A stretch of DNA of 64,000 nucleotides from Desulfocicer sp963675955 (GTDB taxonomy: Bacteria > Desulfobacterota > Desulfobacteria > Desulfobacterales > Desulfobacteraceae): positions 1,612,001 through 1,676,000 of the forward strand of contig CAXXVR010000009.1 of the NCBI GenBank assembly GCA_963675955.2. Direction: 5' to 3'. The notes beneath the pieces were generated by a model, which did no database searches, was not told the DNA's origin, and was given only the letters and a program-made list of their open reading frames with translations. Shown piece by piece: positions 1-14,600 of the stretch; position 1 is the stretch's first letter; each line of letters begins with the position of its first letter. A program made the position numbers and the translations under genes.

Positions 1-1
1 A

Positions 2-2921
2 ACAACAATTATTATGTATGAGAATTCAAATGGAAATGTGTTTACACCAGAAAATCTTAATCACATGTTCAAGATTGAAAAGAATTTGATCACAAGAGAT
101 AATGAAAAGATTAAAAAATTTTGTAAAGCAACAAGTGACACTGATTCAACTTGTAGTCCTTCATCAAGAAGCCTTGTTACGGGGTTGTTTTAAGAAGACA
201 TGACGGAAACTTAAATAAATGCTGTTTTAAAAGCCATTGCCACAAATGAAACTTTATTTGATAAATATAAGGCTCTTTTCGGCGAAGATTTTACTGCAGA
301 GAATCCTAAATCTAAACTAGCAAGATCAATATTTCGTTTTGCAATGCCACTCAATATAGATGGCAGAAGATATAGAGACATGTATGATGATTTCAATGAA
401 TAGGATGAAAAGTTTTCTGAATTCATGTATGAATTTTATCAATGTATTATTTTGAAATTATTTAAATTTGTATTAGATGTTGAAGATGAGGCTACAGATT
501 CAATGGATATTTATGTGTTTGCATCAAATTTAGAATTATATGTGGTAATGCAAATAGCTTTAAAAGATCGTATTTTATTTTAAATATTTTTATATTTCAT
601 AGTTAATTGGATTTTTGCTTCATTTGGTTTTATCCTGGTTTACATGATTATTCATACACAATCGTTTGTCTTTCCTTCAGTATTATAATAATATTTTATA
701 AAATTATTTTAAAAGATTGGAATGCTTTAAATTATTATGTCTTTGCCAATTGCCTTTTTTATCAATCGTTACATATTTCAAGTCTCATACTTTTCAATGT
801 TTAATCTAATTGTATTGTTTCTTATTTTAGGAATCTCCGCTGGTAACAATTATTTTTTTAATTAATTTTCATTTTAGATAATATTTTTATTTATGTGGAT
901 ACATGAAAGTAATCAGCATAGATTTTCTATATTAAAGACAGTCTTGAAAAAAGATTTAATTTTACATACAAAAAATGCCTCAGATAAATATCTACCACTA
1001 CATCTACAACGATTTTTAATTTCATTATGACAGGAATCACACCAGTATTTATTTTATTATTATAATAATTTGTTTTAAGATCTTGCCAATTGCAAGTTTT
1101 GGATTTTTTGCTGTATCGCTCGTTCTTTGCAATTACATTCTTGTCCTCAGTTTCTACCCAGCTATGTTTGTTATCTTTGCTAAATTTATGGATAAACGAG
1201 CCAAGAATAAAAAATAATTATCAAAATAAGGAGTAGAAGAAAAATAAAATTCTGAAAAATATGCCGAATAAAATAATAATAATAATATATAAACTGAGAC
1301 TGTTGCATTAAATAAAAACGGAGCAGGAACTGAAAATAATAATATCATAAATAAGGAATAATGTGTGCAATTGCACATTCAACCATAATAGAGAGAATTA
1401 GAAGCAGGGATACAAATGGCTGTTGAATAAGCCAAAGAATAATAAGCATCGCCAGCTCAAGGTGATGCTGAGTATATATAGAGTACACATTCTGCGAATA
1501 AAGATAAAAATAAAGATAATGAAAATTAAGAAATCAAATACAATTTGATAGAAAATTTTTTCTATAATAAATTTAGTCCCTTCCTTTACAAATTTCGATT
1601 TCCAGTGATAATCCTTTTTGCTGCATGGTTTGGCGTTACACTCTACTTTACTACTTAATTGCAAGCTCCAAAGGAAGCGACACAAGCAGCACCTGATAGC
1701 AGTATTGTAAAGAAAGCAAAGGATCGAATTCTTGATTTCAATTCTGGGTAATCAGATAATGTGATAAAAATATAATTTGTATGGGGAGTTGCAGGCATTG
1801 ATCAAGATGCAAAATCGGACCATTGGGATTCGAGTGATCGTGGGAATGTCATTTGGGATGATACTTTTGATCTCTCAGAACCTGACGCATAAAAGAGAAT
1901 TTATGATATTTGTCAGGATTTGAGAAATACTCATGCTGGTGGAGATTTAGTGCAAGAAGATGGAGTGAGCTGTTTTTTGGAAGATTTTAAAGCTTATGTT
2001 GTTGCCAGAGGATATAGTTTCCCAGTTTAACAAACACGTAATTATAAATTTTTTTAATAATTTTATTTAAGTTTTTATAACATTGTTTAAAATGTTTGTT
2101 TCAACCGACATTGGAAAAGAATATTAAAATAACCATGAATTTGGAATTATTGATGATACGGTCAAATATGTTTAAGTTTTTGCTTATGGTAATACATTGC
2201 TTGTCCAAGAAAAAAAAAAACAGGAACCGTTATTACAACAATGGGAAGAAATTATGAACAATTATAACAAGAATAGTCCTGAAGTATGTAATAAAGCTGT
2301 ATAAACTGCTGGAATTGGATGGGAATGGATGGTGACAGAGGATAAACTTATTAGTAATACAATTATCAGTTTAGTTGCAACAATGGCCTTTGCTTTTTTT
2401 GTGTTTTGTTGTTCAACATTAAATGTCCTGTCAGCTTTGTTTGCCACTATGTCTATTATTGGAATAGTGATGGGAATTTTAGGTTTGATTAAAATGTTTG
2501 GGTGGTACTTAGGATTAATCGAAACAATCGCCGCTAGTATTGTTGTCGGATTTTCTGTGGAATATATTGTCTTCTTGGTAATATTTATTCTCTAAATTAA
2601 ATTTTATTTTAGTGTATCTATTATCTGATTTTAAAATTTGACACAAGATACTAAAAAATGCGTTAAAGTCTTATGAGCATGGGAATATCAATTCTTGGAG
2701 GAGCAATCACAACTCTCGGAGCTGGAGTCTTTCTTATCATGGGCTAAATGGACTTCTTTAAAAAAATGGGAAAATTATTAATCTGTACGATTATTTTCTC
2801 TATTTTGTGGTCTCTCGTCTTCTTTTCAGCCTTGCTTATGATCTGTGGGCCGATGGGATAAACTGGATCATTCGTTCCTCTTTTATAAAAAATTAAGAAC
2901 AAGTTCAAAAAGAAAGAATGA
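2..2921 (+). CDS. Dispatched/Patched-like RND-family membrane protein, 5' partial
   Basis: The reading frame is open at the left edge, so the N-terminus is missing. The translation (UAR = Gln) shows a large lumenal loop, a multi-helix sterol-sensing-like block with 'GISADNIFIYVDTW', a cytosolic Gln-rich linker, a second loop, and a second helical bundle ending in 'GPMGQTGSFVPLL'. This two-times-(helix, loop, five helices) plan is that of Dispatched/Patched relatives of RND transporters, which move lipids or lipidated proteins across membranes. The Trp of 'VDTW' is TGA. Introns of about 35 nt are visible near 695, 844, 1053, 2039 and 2579 (for example the one ending in TTTTAG at 2613). The stop is TGA at 2919-2921. 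The substrate is unknown, and assignment to Dispatched rather than another SSD protein is inference from the loop motif. Confidence 0.75.
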
Positions 2922-3041
2922 TCATTCATAACAAAATTTTCTGTATTATTTGTTTCTCTATATTAAATTTTAAAATAATTTTTAAGAAAAATTAAATCTA
3001 ATCATAATAAATATAATAAAAATAATAAAATTTAGTGGGAA

Positions 3042-6000
3042 ATGGCATCAGGATCGGAACTTACCCGAATATTTTTTGAATTGAAATCAAAGTCGACTGA
3101 AATCAAAGAAAAAGCGGCAGAAGATTTAGCGTCTTTTTATTGTAACAACACAGATCAATCCGAGGATGTTTATTTTATTATCGCATCATATATAATAGAT
3201 CTTTCTCAAAATCTAAAAATAAATCAATCTCTAGGATTATCATGAAAAGTTAGGTTAATCACCTTTATTTTTATAGATAAATTGAATTTATTTGTAGGTG
3301 GTTTAATCGCAGCAGGAAAATTAATCCATGTAATCCCAGAGCAATAATTACTCACCTTTGTAAGTCGTTTCTTTTCAGGCATTTTCGAATAATTCAAATA
3401 ATAAAATGAGCATGGAATCTATACAAAAGCTGCAGAAGTCTTTGGAGAATTAATTCGTTTAGGAGGTTAGAACTTTTCATTTTATTAAAAATTAAAAGGG
3501 ACGAAATTCGCTGTAGTGATAGAATCTGATGTGGATGAAGCTCTCCGTTGGTTACGTGGCGACACAAATAAAGACTGGAAAAAACTTTCTGCAATTCTAG
3601 CTTTGAAATAACTGTTGATCCAAGCACCATATATAACATTTACACGAATTTTTAATTAAGGTATATAGTTTATCTGGAACTTAATCCGTGACAAACGGGA
3701 GTAAATCCGTACATAGGCTTTGGACTTTGTAAATGAGTGTATTAGATAGATCTCATAAAGAGAAACATAGTAATAATAAGAATGGTTAACAAAGATTTAT
3801 AATGAGATTCTGAAATAAATGCTAAATACAGAGGCAGATGTGATACATAGTAATATCTTAGTATTAAAAAGTATTTTGACCCATGCAAAGTAAGAGATCT
3901 TTGCGGATAATTTTGAAGAAATTTGTACCTATATTCTTTCCAAAAGAGAAACAAAAAATTCTATGATCTAAAAAGCCGTAATTTAAACAATACCAATCCT
4001 TCTAAAATTTAGTAAATAAGTGTTTATTTAAAAGTTTCTACTTCAGAGCATAAAATTTTTATTGATTTATAGTAACTAGATTAAATTATAAAAGGATAAA
4101 TCATTATGTTATTTAACTCTCGCGGATGTATGCAATACGCTAGACGAGGCGACTGTAAAACAGTATGTCGTGATTGTAGTAAAGAATATCCTAGATGAAT
4201 TGCAAGCAAAATCCAAACCAATGTGTGTCGAAACATTAAATTGTTTGTATAGCATTGTATAAAAATTTAAAGTAAAAATCGCTGAGTATATTGATCTATA
4301 AATTCTTATTGATTCTATTTTGCTGAATGGACTTAATAAAAGAATAATTGTATTTTTGAACCAATTATCTAAACTAAATATCCCTCTACTATCGGAATAT
4401 GTTCAGTGCAAATTACTTCTCACAATCTCTACTATTCTTATCGGGAAGCCTTAAATAATCTACAAGGATACTCTAGACAAGATGATACTTTCCCGGTTTT
4501 CGTATAGTCTTTAAGAAGAAGCCAACAATTTACCAGAATTTAAAAATGATGAAGCTATTAGTTTGGCGATTAAAACGTTATGCAGTTTTGATTTTTCGGC
4601 TTATTAAGATTATCTTGGCAATTTTGTAAAAGAAAATGTTATACCATAACTTGATAACCCCAACGCATTGATTAGAAAAGCGGCAGCATAAGCAAGTTGT
4701 TTACTTTATGATCGGCGTAAAACTCCGTATTATTACCTATAATAATAATAACTCAAATCATAAATGTCTTAATAACCCTTTAAATAATCAATATAATAAT
4801 AAAAAATTAGTGGAAGTATGTCAGTTGGTAAACTTTATTAAGCGTCACAATAAATGTCAGCAATGCAAATTTCTAATAACTTTATGGTGGTTATTTTGGA
4901 TAAATTTATGAGTGTTGCAATTTCTGACCCAGACGATGAAATTCGTGTTACTATGCTTGCTTCCCTGAATTCTAACTTCGATTACTACTTAAATTCGACA
5001 AGTAATTTGAAAAAGTTTTTTTAATGTGCTTATGATCCCAATATTAGAGTCCAAAAACTTGCACTTTCAATATTATGTTTAATTTATTTATCTTTTTTCT
5101 AATTTAATAAAATTTGATTTAAAGGCAGACTTTCAAGGGATAATCCTTCAGATATTTATCCATTTTTAAAAAAAATGCTATTTTAGAATTTATCAAGCCT
5201 TATTCTTGATGATTATCTGTAAGAAAAATAAAAAATCCAGTTGATTAATTAATTGACAGTGTTAATTGCAAAGGCTAAGGATTTAGTTCTCCCCCACACA
5301 GGTTATTTAAATATTGAAGTTTTTAATAATAATAAATTAGAAATGATAGCTCCAATGCTACTAAACTATGTAAAACAAAGCTCCCATACACATTTAATTC
5401 CATAAATTCTAAAAGGAGTTAAAATGTTATGGAGAAGTGGGAAATGGCGGCTTTAAGAATTTGAAGACGAGACGGTTTATGTGCTCTTGGAATTAATGCA
5501 AGATAAAGCATTTAGTGAGAAAAGACGGTGTGCAATAAAAACTTTTATTGAAGTAGTAAAAAGCACAAATTTTGTGATCTTGCCGTATTTAAAGCACCCT
5601 ACATTATTAGAAAAAATCCTTATGTTATTGAAGATAGAATCAGAAGCTAATGTAGCTTTACGTGGGTTGTTATTGAGATTAATGGGAGTAATTGGTGCAG
5701 TTGACTATTTTTCTTTTAAGAAAGCCTTATTGAATTTAAAAGAGTGTGTGCCTGATGACAAGTAGGCACGCTATTACTCGACTGAGGATGTGAAAAATTA
5801 TTCAGGAATTCGTTTAAAATTTCTAAAAAATATTGATTCGAAATAAATATCTTTTCAATAACATGTAGATGGATAATAACTGATGGGCGAGCTTTACAAT
5901 TTCTATGATGATCTCATCCTGTTTGAAAAAGGAAAAGATTAATAAAAAATCATTCTTCATTTAGCCAAAGTTAGTTCAGAATAAAAACGTAAATACAAGG

Positions 6001-9000
6001 ATAAAGAAAAAGAAAAATGGTAGAAAGAGGATACAAGCTCAATGGCTGTTGAGAAAGTCAATGAAGGGTAGTTAGAGGAACTACTCTATGGCGCAGTTGA
6101 TATTGAATTAAATAACCCGGATTATTTCTATCTTATAGCAATCAGGACATTTTTGAAGGTGCTTGTTGATAATTCCTTGGCCAATTATCACGATCTTGCA
6201 ATTGACACTTTGAAAGTTATTTTAACATAATTAAAAGGCCGTTGTTCTCATTTTCTTTATGTGTTGTTCCCTGTGTTTTTGGGAATAATTGAGGAATGGG
6301 AACGTTATAACTAAGAAAAATCGGAAAAGATTTTTGAAATTATTGAAAAGGTTATAGGATTCTGTGAGAGAGAATTCGGGATGGAATATGTTAATGTTGT
6401 TCTTAACCTTGTGAAATAGTATTTTAAAGAAACCAGGCTTGTAAGAATCTGTTTGAAAATACTTGATACATTGATTTTAGTTAAAAAATCATAACTAAAG
6501 TTTAAAGTTGAACCAATAGTTAATATTGTCAACACGGTCTTAAATGGTGGGGCTTTAGGAATTGTTTCATAAAATAGTGATGAATAGCTTTAATACAATG
6601 CACTCTAAAAGGAAGTGATCATAAAAGTATTAAAAATTATTACAAATCTCCGAGAATTTCTTGAGCCTTATCTTTAAAAAGTAGTCCCAAGTCTTTGCAA
6701 ATTATTGTCGTAACAAAGTTAATAATATTTCAATGCTGATGTTATGGAGATTTGGCAAAATGTTTTGGAATTAGTTAAAGGATTAGTGAAAAGTTGTTCT
6801 GATACAACAGTGTAATTTTTGAGTTTATTAGTGCCTACATTATTGAAAGTTATAGAAGCTTGCTAATCTGGTGGGAAGGATTGGTAGGTTGTAATAAATC
6901 TAGTAATGGAGATATTTGTATTATTTTTATTAACATACCATAATGATTTTTTGATTTACTTGCCATTGGTTAACTCTATTGTCCGAAAATATAAAATCTA
7001 TAATAACGAATATAAATCCTGTATCAATAATCTACTGATGTACAATAATCTTGAAGAAATTAGTAAAGTCTTTGATGAACAAGGCCATGAATTCTCGGCT
7101 ATGAATGCTTGGTTTGGAAACAACGCTGGACTCTCTGCCATAGAAAGATCCAATCTCTAAAATGCCACTGCCCCTGGGAATAACACTGTGGGTACTGGTG
7201 CAATAGCAAACACGCATTATCAATAAATTGCAGCTAATGCTGATCAAGATTATCAACCTTACTATCGTAAAATTGATCCTGAATCAATAAAGGTGGAATT
7301 TGATGTCAGTAGGAATTTATTAAGATAGGAATGGATTGAATGGATGCGTAAATCAAGTCTTGAATTGCTAAAATAAAGTCCTAATCCAGTGATCTGTCCG
7401 TGTTTAAAACTCGCTGAAGTTTATTCTCGTATTTCTTAAGAAATGTATAATATTGCATTCGCTTCTTGTTGGTAATTCTTTAATGATAAATAAAAAGAAT
7501 TTGTAATAAAATAGCTTCATATTGCTATTAATGCTGCAAATATACCAACTTAAATTCTTTAAACTATACTTGATTTATCCGAGTTTATGTAACATGATAG
7601 ATTGGGATTATAAATTGATAATAGTACTTTGGGTGACCTTGCAGAACGTTGTTAAGCTTATGCAAAGGCTCTTTATTATAGAGAGTAAGAATTTGAAACA
7701 GCTAATGAAAAAACAGTGGAGTCATTGTTATCGCTCTATACTAACCTCGGATAACCAGAAGCTGCAACGGGATTACTAAAATATGCCAAAAATATTTTAT
7801 AAATCGAATTAAATATGTCATGGCATGAAAAGCTTTAACGTTGGGAAGATGCACTAAACGAATATAGATTAAAAGTACTTAGGGGATAAGAGGATTATTT
7901 TGTTCCTAAATTACGCTGTTTATCAGCATTAAGTGAATGGGATATAATTCTGAGTCAATGTGAAGGATATTATTAAGTTTAGGTTGAAAAATAGTAGAAT
8001 GTTGGATGGCTAGCTGCAAACGCGGCGCTTAATCTAGGGGAATGGGAAAAATTGGAATAGTGGGTGGAAAAATTAAATAATGACGATGATTTTGAATTTC
8101 ATTTTTTAACAGGTATAGTCAATATCAAAAACTAATAATATGAGCCTGCTTTATAATGTATAGAAAGCGCAAGGAAATCACTAGATAGTAAAGTCACGGG
8201 GTTGCTTCTTGAAAGCTATGGAAGAGCTTATGATAATATTGTCAAATTGTAACAATTAAGTGAAATGGAAGAAATTATTGAAGTTAAATAATTTAAAACC
8301 AAACGTAATGAAGAATGGTTAAAAGAAAGTGGTTAATAAATAATAGAAAAAGAACTTGAAGAATTAACAATTTATATGAAAGATAGATGGTAAAAGCGTT
8401 TATAAGGGTGCGAAAGAAGAGTGGATGTTTGGTAAAAGATTCTCTCAGTTCGTGGGCTATTATTTAATAAAGTTGAAAATATTAAAGGATGGTTAGGACT
8501 TGCGAAAATGGCACTTGAAGCACAATAAATGCAATTAGCTAAACGTGTTGTTGACTAACTAAAAAAGGAATGGGAAGCTTTATATGGTCCCAAACGACAC
8601 CCAGCAGAATTAATTATGATGGAACTTGAATGTGATTATAGAAGAGAAGTAATAAAAGATGTAGAATTAATGAATAAGGTGGGTGCCTTTCTTAATGAAC
8701 GAGAAGAACTCAGTTTTGGATAAAGGGCTCGGTGTTTTAGTAAATTGGGATATTGGCTGAAAGAACGAAACGAGGATTTTAATCTTGTAAACCTACAATA
8801 AATCTGTCAGATCTTTGAATAAAGCATAAGTCATGACCCAAAATATTATAAGGGCTGGAACTAATATGCATATACTAATTTTGAAATTGTATAGATCTAT
8901 GAACATGAAAATGACAGAGAACCTAATGAAGAAACAAAAAATGCAAGAGATAAATATATTTTTTAGGCAATTAGAGGTTTCCTGAAGGCAATTGCTTTAG

Positions 9001-11101
9001 AAGCTCGTAATGCATTCCAAGATAGTCTTAGATTATTGACGTTAATATTTAAGTATGGGGATTAAGAAGGAATTGGGAATGAAGTAAGAGAAAATTTGAA
9101 AAGTATTGATATAGTCTCATGGGTGGAAGTAATTCCATAGATAATTGCAAGGATAGATATTCCAAATTAAGCAATATAAACATTATTGCAGGATTTAATG
9201 ATTCACATAAGCGCAGAACACCCCTAAGCTTTAATCTATTAACTGACTGTTACTTCCAAATCGAAAGTAGAAAATAGAGTAAAAGCCTCAGCAAAGATTG
9301 TCGAATTTATTAAAGAGAAAAATCCTTAACTCGTTTCAGAAGCAATGATAATATCTGAAGAACTGATTAAAACAGCCATTTTATTAAAAGAATTATGGTA
9401 CGAGGGTATTGAAAGCGCATGGACTATGTATTCACATAATAAGAATATTAGGTAGACAGTAATTACATTGAGAGCACTTAACGAAAAGACAAGATCTTAG
9501 TGTTAGTCATAGAATGAAATTGCATTCCATTAGAGTATGGGTCATTAAATTTTTAGTGCCGAATAATGGCTGAATTAGTATGATTTTACAAAGGATGAAA
9601 ATTGTTTAAATCAGGCATTTGATATTTACTACCATGTTTATTATAAGATCAAAGAGCAATTAGAAGATATGAAAATGGTATTTCTAGAGAACGTATCACC
9701 GAAACTGTATTCTTTAAAAAATTGTGAAATATCTATTCCTGGGTTATATCGAACAAATCAAAGCATTGTCAGGATCGCTGGGTTTTGTGCTAAACTATTA
9801 GTACTTTCATCAAAGTAAAGGCCTAGAAAAATTTTTATTTATGGAAGCGATGAAAAAGAATATAATTTTCTATTAAAAGGACACGAGGATATGAGATAAG
9901 ATGAAAGAACAATGTAGTTATTTTCATTAGTTAACCGTTTGTTAAACAATAATCATGAAACTTAAAAAAAGGATCTAATAATAACAAGATATGATGTGGT
10001 TCCGTTATCAACAAATACAGGTATTGTTGGATGGGTACAAAACAGCGATCCATTATAATAATTAATCAAGACATACCGCGAAAGCTCAAATATTATTCAA
10101 AGCACTGAGTTTATGCTGATGAAATCAATGTGTGCTTAGTTTTAATTTCTTCCGTTAGCCAATAAAGTCGAAATATATAGGTATATTTTAGAAAATACTA
10201 AAGGGGAGGATCTATAAAAGGTACTTTGGCTGAAAAGCCCGAATTCCGAAATTTGGCTAGAACGTAGAACTAATTATACAAGGAGTTTGGCTACTATGTC
10301 TATGGTGGGATATATATTAGGTTTAGGAGGTATCACTTGTTTGATTGTTCTATTATTAATTTAGACAGACATCCAAGTAACATAATGCTTAATAAATCAA
10401 CAGGTCGTATTATACATATTGACTTTGGTGATTGTTGGGAAGTGGCCATGAAACGAGAAAAATATCCTGAAAAAGTTCCTTTCCGTCTAACCCGAATGCT
10501 TGTAAAAGCAATGGAAGCATGTGGAATTGAAGGAAATTATCGCCATACTAGTGAGATTGTAATGTCAGTACTCAGGGATAATAAAGAATCCTTAATGGCA
10601 GTCTTGGAAGCATTTGTTTATGACCCTCTCTTACATTGGCGTTTATTTACAGAAGAAGAAGTTGTTGCATAGCGCGCTGAAGGTGGAAATAATACCGAAG
10701 AACACCAAGAAGCCTAGAGTATGCTCCGAGGGTTAACATTAGCAACTGGAGTAAAATAGTTAGGAATTTAACATTAAGAAGAAGAAGAAAAAATTAGTGA
10801 ATAAAAAATTGAAATTGGGTCAATGGAAAATTAATAAAAAAAACCAGCTAATTAGTAATAACCATAGTTTATAGAAGAAGTTGCTTAAGAATAAGGTAAT
10901 TTAGCTCATGGATAGCCAAAGGAAGTGCTAAACAAAAAAGCACTGGATATTCTGGATCGAATTAAAAAAAAGCTAGTTGGTAAAGATTTTAAGGAAAATG
11001 AAAGTTTGTCTGTTAAAGATTAAGTCAATAAACTTATTCGGCAGGCGACATCTCATGAGAATATTAGTCAAGCATATTTAGGGTGGTGTCCATTTTGGTG
11101 A
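3042..11101 (+). CDS. TOR: TOR (target of rapamycin) PI3K-related kinase
   Basis: About 2,600 residues in standard TOR order. HEAT repeats fill the first half. The FAT domain follows from about 7.3 kb ('EWIEWMRKSSLELL'). The FRB helix bundle is near 9.36 kb ('ELIKTAILLKELWYEG'), the kinase domain near 9.8-10.6 kb ('LKGHEDMRQDER', 'GLGDRHPSNIML', 'HIDFGDCWEVAM'), and the C-terminal FATC ends 'YLGWCPFW'. TGA follows that last Trp directly, as in other TORs, which fixes TGA as a stop. A 35-nt intron (10330-10364) interrupts the catalytic loop; another lies at about 3468-3499. All confident tryptophans are TGG. TOR is the nutrient-sensing Ser/Thr kinase of TORC1/TORC2. One in-frame TGA near 3241 lies in an uncertain N-terminal stretch that may be intron. 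Confidence 0.96.
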
Positions 11102-11677
11102 AAATTGCTGCAAAATTTAATTTTTTATTAAAAATTATTAAATTATTTTAAGATTTTAGTATTTTTAGTGTTTAATTAAATTAAAATTTAAAATTAATAT
11201 TATAAAATTATATTTCAAAATATTTAATTTAGTATATAGCATTTAGATTCAATAAGATGAATTCAAATATTAGATTTAAACTTTTATAATATTTTTGAGC
11301 CTCATTGAAATTAATAATTAACCAATGGATATAAAAAGCTCACTAATTTAACTCAAATCGCTTTAATCTATGGTAAATATACTTTTATCCAGCTTTACTA
11401 AATATTATACATTTTTTAATATAACTAATATTTAATAGTTTAACAAAAAAATAAATAATTAAAACGTTGAATGAATTCATCATAAAATAAATAAAAGAAT
11501 AAATAAAGTCAAAAGATCAGAGAGGAATCCATTGTAATTATAAAAACCAATTTAAATTGTTATTTTATTTAAATTTTATTTGATTAAATTTTCATGTTTT
11601 ATTTGCTATCTGATTTCATTTTTTTATTATTTTAAATACTTCATAAGCCTTCAAATCCAACGATTAATATTTTTCCC
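11102..11677. other. Convergent intergenic region between TOR and kinase-TLDc gene
   Basis: Very A+T-rich DNA between the TGA of TOR and the inferred TGA of the opposite-strand kinase-TLDc gene. No convincing exon, RNA gene or terminator hairpin was seen. If the TGA at 11678-11680 is read as Trp, the minus-strand gene could extend about 100 bases into this stretch, but amino-acid composition worsens there. Confidence 0.5.
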
Positions 11678-14600
11678 TCATAATTCTTCTAAGAAAATAG
11701 TCATTTCATTGATTTTAAACAACTTTGTAATCTTTGGTAATTCAATTAATCTAGTTTTTCTTATTTCAGATAACAAATTCATTCCATTGTTTGCATTTCC
11801 TATTTCAGTCTTTACTGCCTCAAGCTCTAAATTTAAATCAACTTTTTTATAAGGATTTTCATCTAAAAATTATAATTAAATACTAAATTAACTATTATTA
11901 GGCAATTCTGACTATTATAGGATATAAAAAAATAAATTCAAGAATTAAAGTTTAAGAATATTTATGAAAATTGTTACTGCCTACAAATAAAAATAAATTA
12001 AAGAGTTTAAGTTTAAGAATAATTCTAAAAATTGTTACTGCCTAAAAATAAAAATAAATTTAAGAGTTAAAGTTTAAGAATAATTATGAAAATTGTTACT
12101 AACTAGAAATAAAAATAAATTCAAGAGTTAAAGTTTAAGAATAATTATGAAAATTATTACTGTCTACAAATAAAAATAAATTCAAGAATTAAAGTTTAAG
12201 AATAATTATGAAAATTGTTACTATCTACAAATAAAAATAAATTCAAGAGTTGAAATTTAAGAATAATTTTGAAAATTATTACTGCCTACAAATAAAAATA
12301 AATTCAAGAATTAAAGTTTAAGAATAATTATGAAAATTGTTACGTCCTACAAATAAAAATAAATTCAAGAGTTAAAGTTTAAGAATAATTATGAAAATTG
12401 TTACTAACTACAAATAATAATAAATTCAAGAGTTAAAATTTAAGAATAATTATGAAAATTGTTACTCTCTGCAAATAAAAATAAATTCAAGAGTTGAAAT
12501 TTAAGAATAATTATGAAAATTTTTACGTTCTACAAATAAAAATAAATTCAAGAGTTAAAGTTTAAGAATAATTATGAAAATTGTTACTCTCTGCAAATAA
12601 ACATAAATTAAAGAGTTGAAAGTTTAAGAATAATTATGAAAATTGTTACTTCCTAGAAATAAAAATAAATTAAAGAGTTAAAGTTTAAGAATAATTATGA
12701 AAATTGTTACTCCCTAGAAATAAAAATAAATTAAAGAGTTAAAGTTTAAGAATAATTATGAAAATTGTTACGAACTACAAATAAAAATAAATTCAAGAGT
12801 TAAATTTAAGAATAATTATGAAAATTGTTACTCTCTGCAAATAAAAATAAATTCAAGAATTAAAGTTTAAGAATAATTATGAAAATTGTTACGAACTACA
12901 AATAAAAATAAATTCAAGAATTAAAGTTTAAGAATAATTATGAAAATTGTTACTCCCTATAAATAAAAATAAATTCAAGAGTTAAAGTTTAAGAATAATT
13001 ATAAAATTGTTACGAACTACAAATAAAAATAAATTCAAGAGTTAAAGTTTAAAATTAATTAAAAAAATTATTACTCCCTATAAATAAAAATAAATTAAAG
13101 AATTAAAGTTTAAAAATAATTAAGAAAATTTTTACTCCCTATAAATAAAAATAAATTCAAGAATTAAAGTTTAAGAATAATTATGAAAATTATTACTTAC
13201 TACAAATAAAAATAAATTCAAGAGTTAAAGTTTAAGAATAATTATGAAAATTGTTACTCCCTATAAATAAAAATAAATTCAAGAGTTAAAGTTTAAGAAT
13301 AATTATGAAAATTATTACGAACTACCAATAAAAATAAATTCAAGAGTTAAAATTTAATAATTATTTAAAATATTACTTCCTAAAAAGAAAAAGAAATTTA
13401 AGTTAACAATAATAAAATACTTTAAATAACTTAATAATAAAAAAATACCCCAAAGTATGGTCCATACGCTATAAATTATTTAAATAACTTAATATTATAT
13501 TACAATCCTATCCATAAATTGCATATTCTTTTTTCGAACATTTCCATTAATGCAAGGTTATTCTTTAATTTGATAAAAATTCTTAGTATTACAATTTCTT
13601 GTTCTCTTATAATTTGAACAGCCAACTACATTAGTATTTTGGGTCACTTGAGTGCCCTCTATTTGAATGCCATGGAGGTATTGCCATTCCTCCAAACCAA
13701 CTATTTTATTCATCTGTACTTTTCATTATTATAAATGTTTATCCTTCAACCAAATAAAATTGTTATTTTTTATATTTATAACCTTTATTATCACACTATT
13801 CATGAAATTTATAATTATTAAAACTAAATAAAAATTAATGAATATATAAATGTATGCCCATGGGTTGCAGTAGAAAAGAGTAATTTAAATTCCACTTTGT
13901 TATCTTAAAACAATGAAAGCATAATTTGTTAGTGAAGTGAGTCTGTCATTAATTAAGAATTAAATATTGCCTTATCACTTATAATGGGTCCTATGCAAAA
14001 TTTAGAACTCAGAACAATACTTCCTATCTTATTTTTCATTTAGTTGTTTTCTTTTTCTAAGAAGAAATAAATATTATTTATAATTATTTACATAAAGGGA
14101 CAATTTGTAGTTGATTACTTTAAAGTTCTTATATTTATTATTTCATTCTATTATTCTCTTGTTTTAATAAATCATATTTTTATTCAAATTCTTTCAATTA
14201 CCTTTTAGCAATTTTTTAAAGCTCTTGTATTTATAAATTTTTTGATTAAAGTATTTTTTCTGTCTCTGTCTCATCTTACTTTTTAAGCAAGTCTTTTAAT
14301 ATATCAGTAATTAATAAAAAAAAACTTAATAATGCCTCACTTAATCCAATTAATTAAGAATTTTCATCTTTAATGGTCTTTAAGGATTAATTAAACACTG
14401 TTGAAACTTAAGTTAGCAATTTTTTTAATTGATAATTTTTCAAAGATCCATCATCCATACTAAAATATTTTAAATCAATACTCATTTAGAGATTATTATT
14501 TAATTTTTAGAGGGTAATTATAGAGTTCTGTTAATTTAAATTTTTTGTGAGTATTGAGTACAATGATTCTATTGATATTTCAGTAAACCAATCATTTTTT

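Noticed and set aside
11941..13380. CRISPR-like array
   Set aside because: The 'spacers' are only three bases and the host is eukaryotic; the regular unit is an intron-like or satellite repeat.
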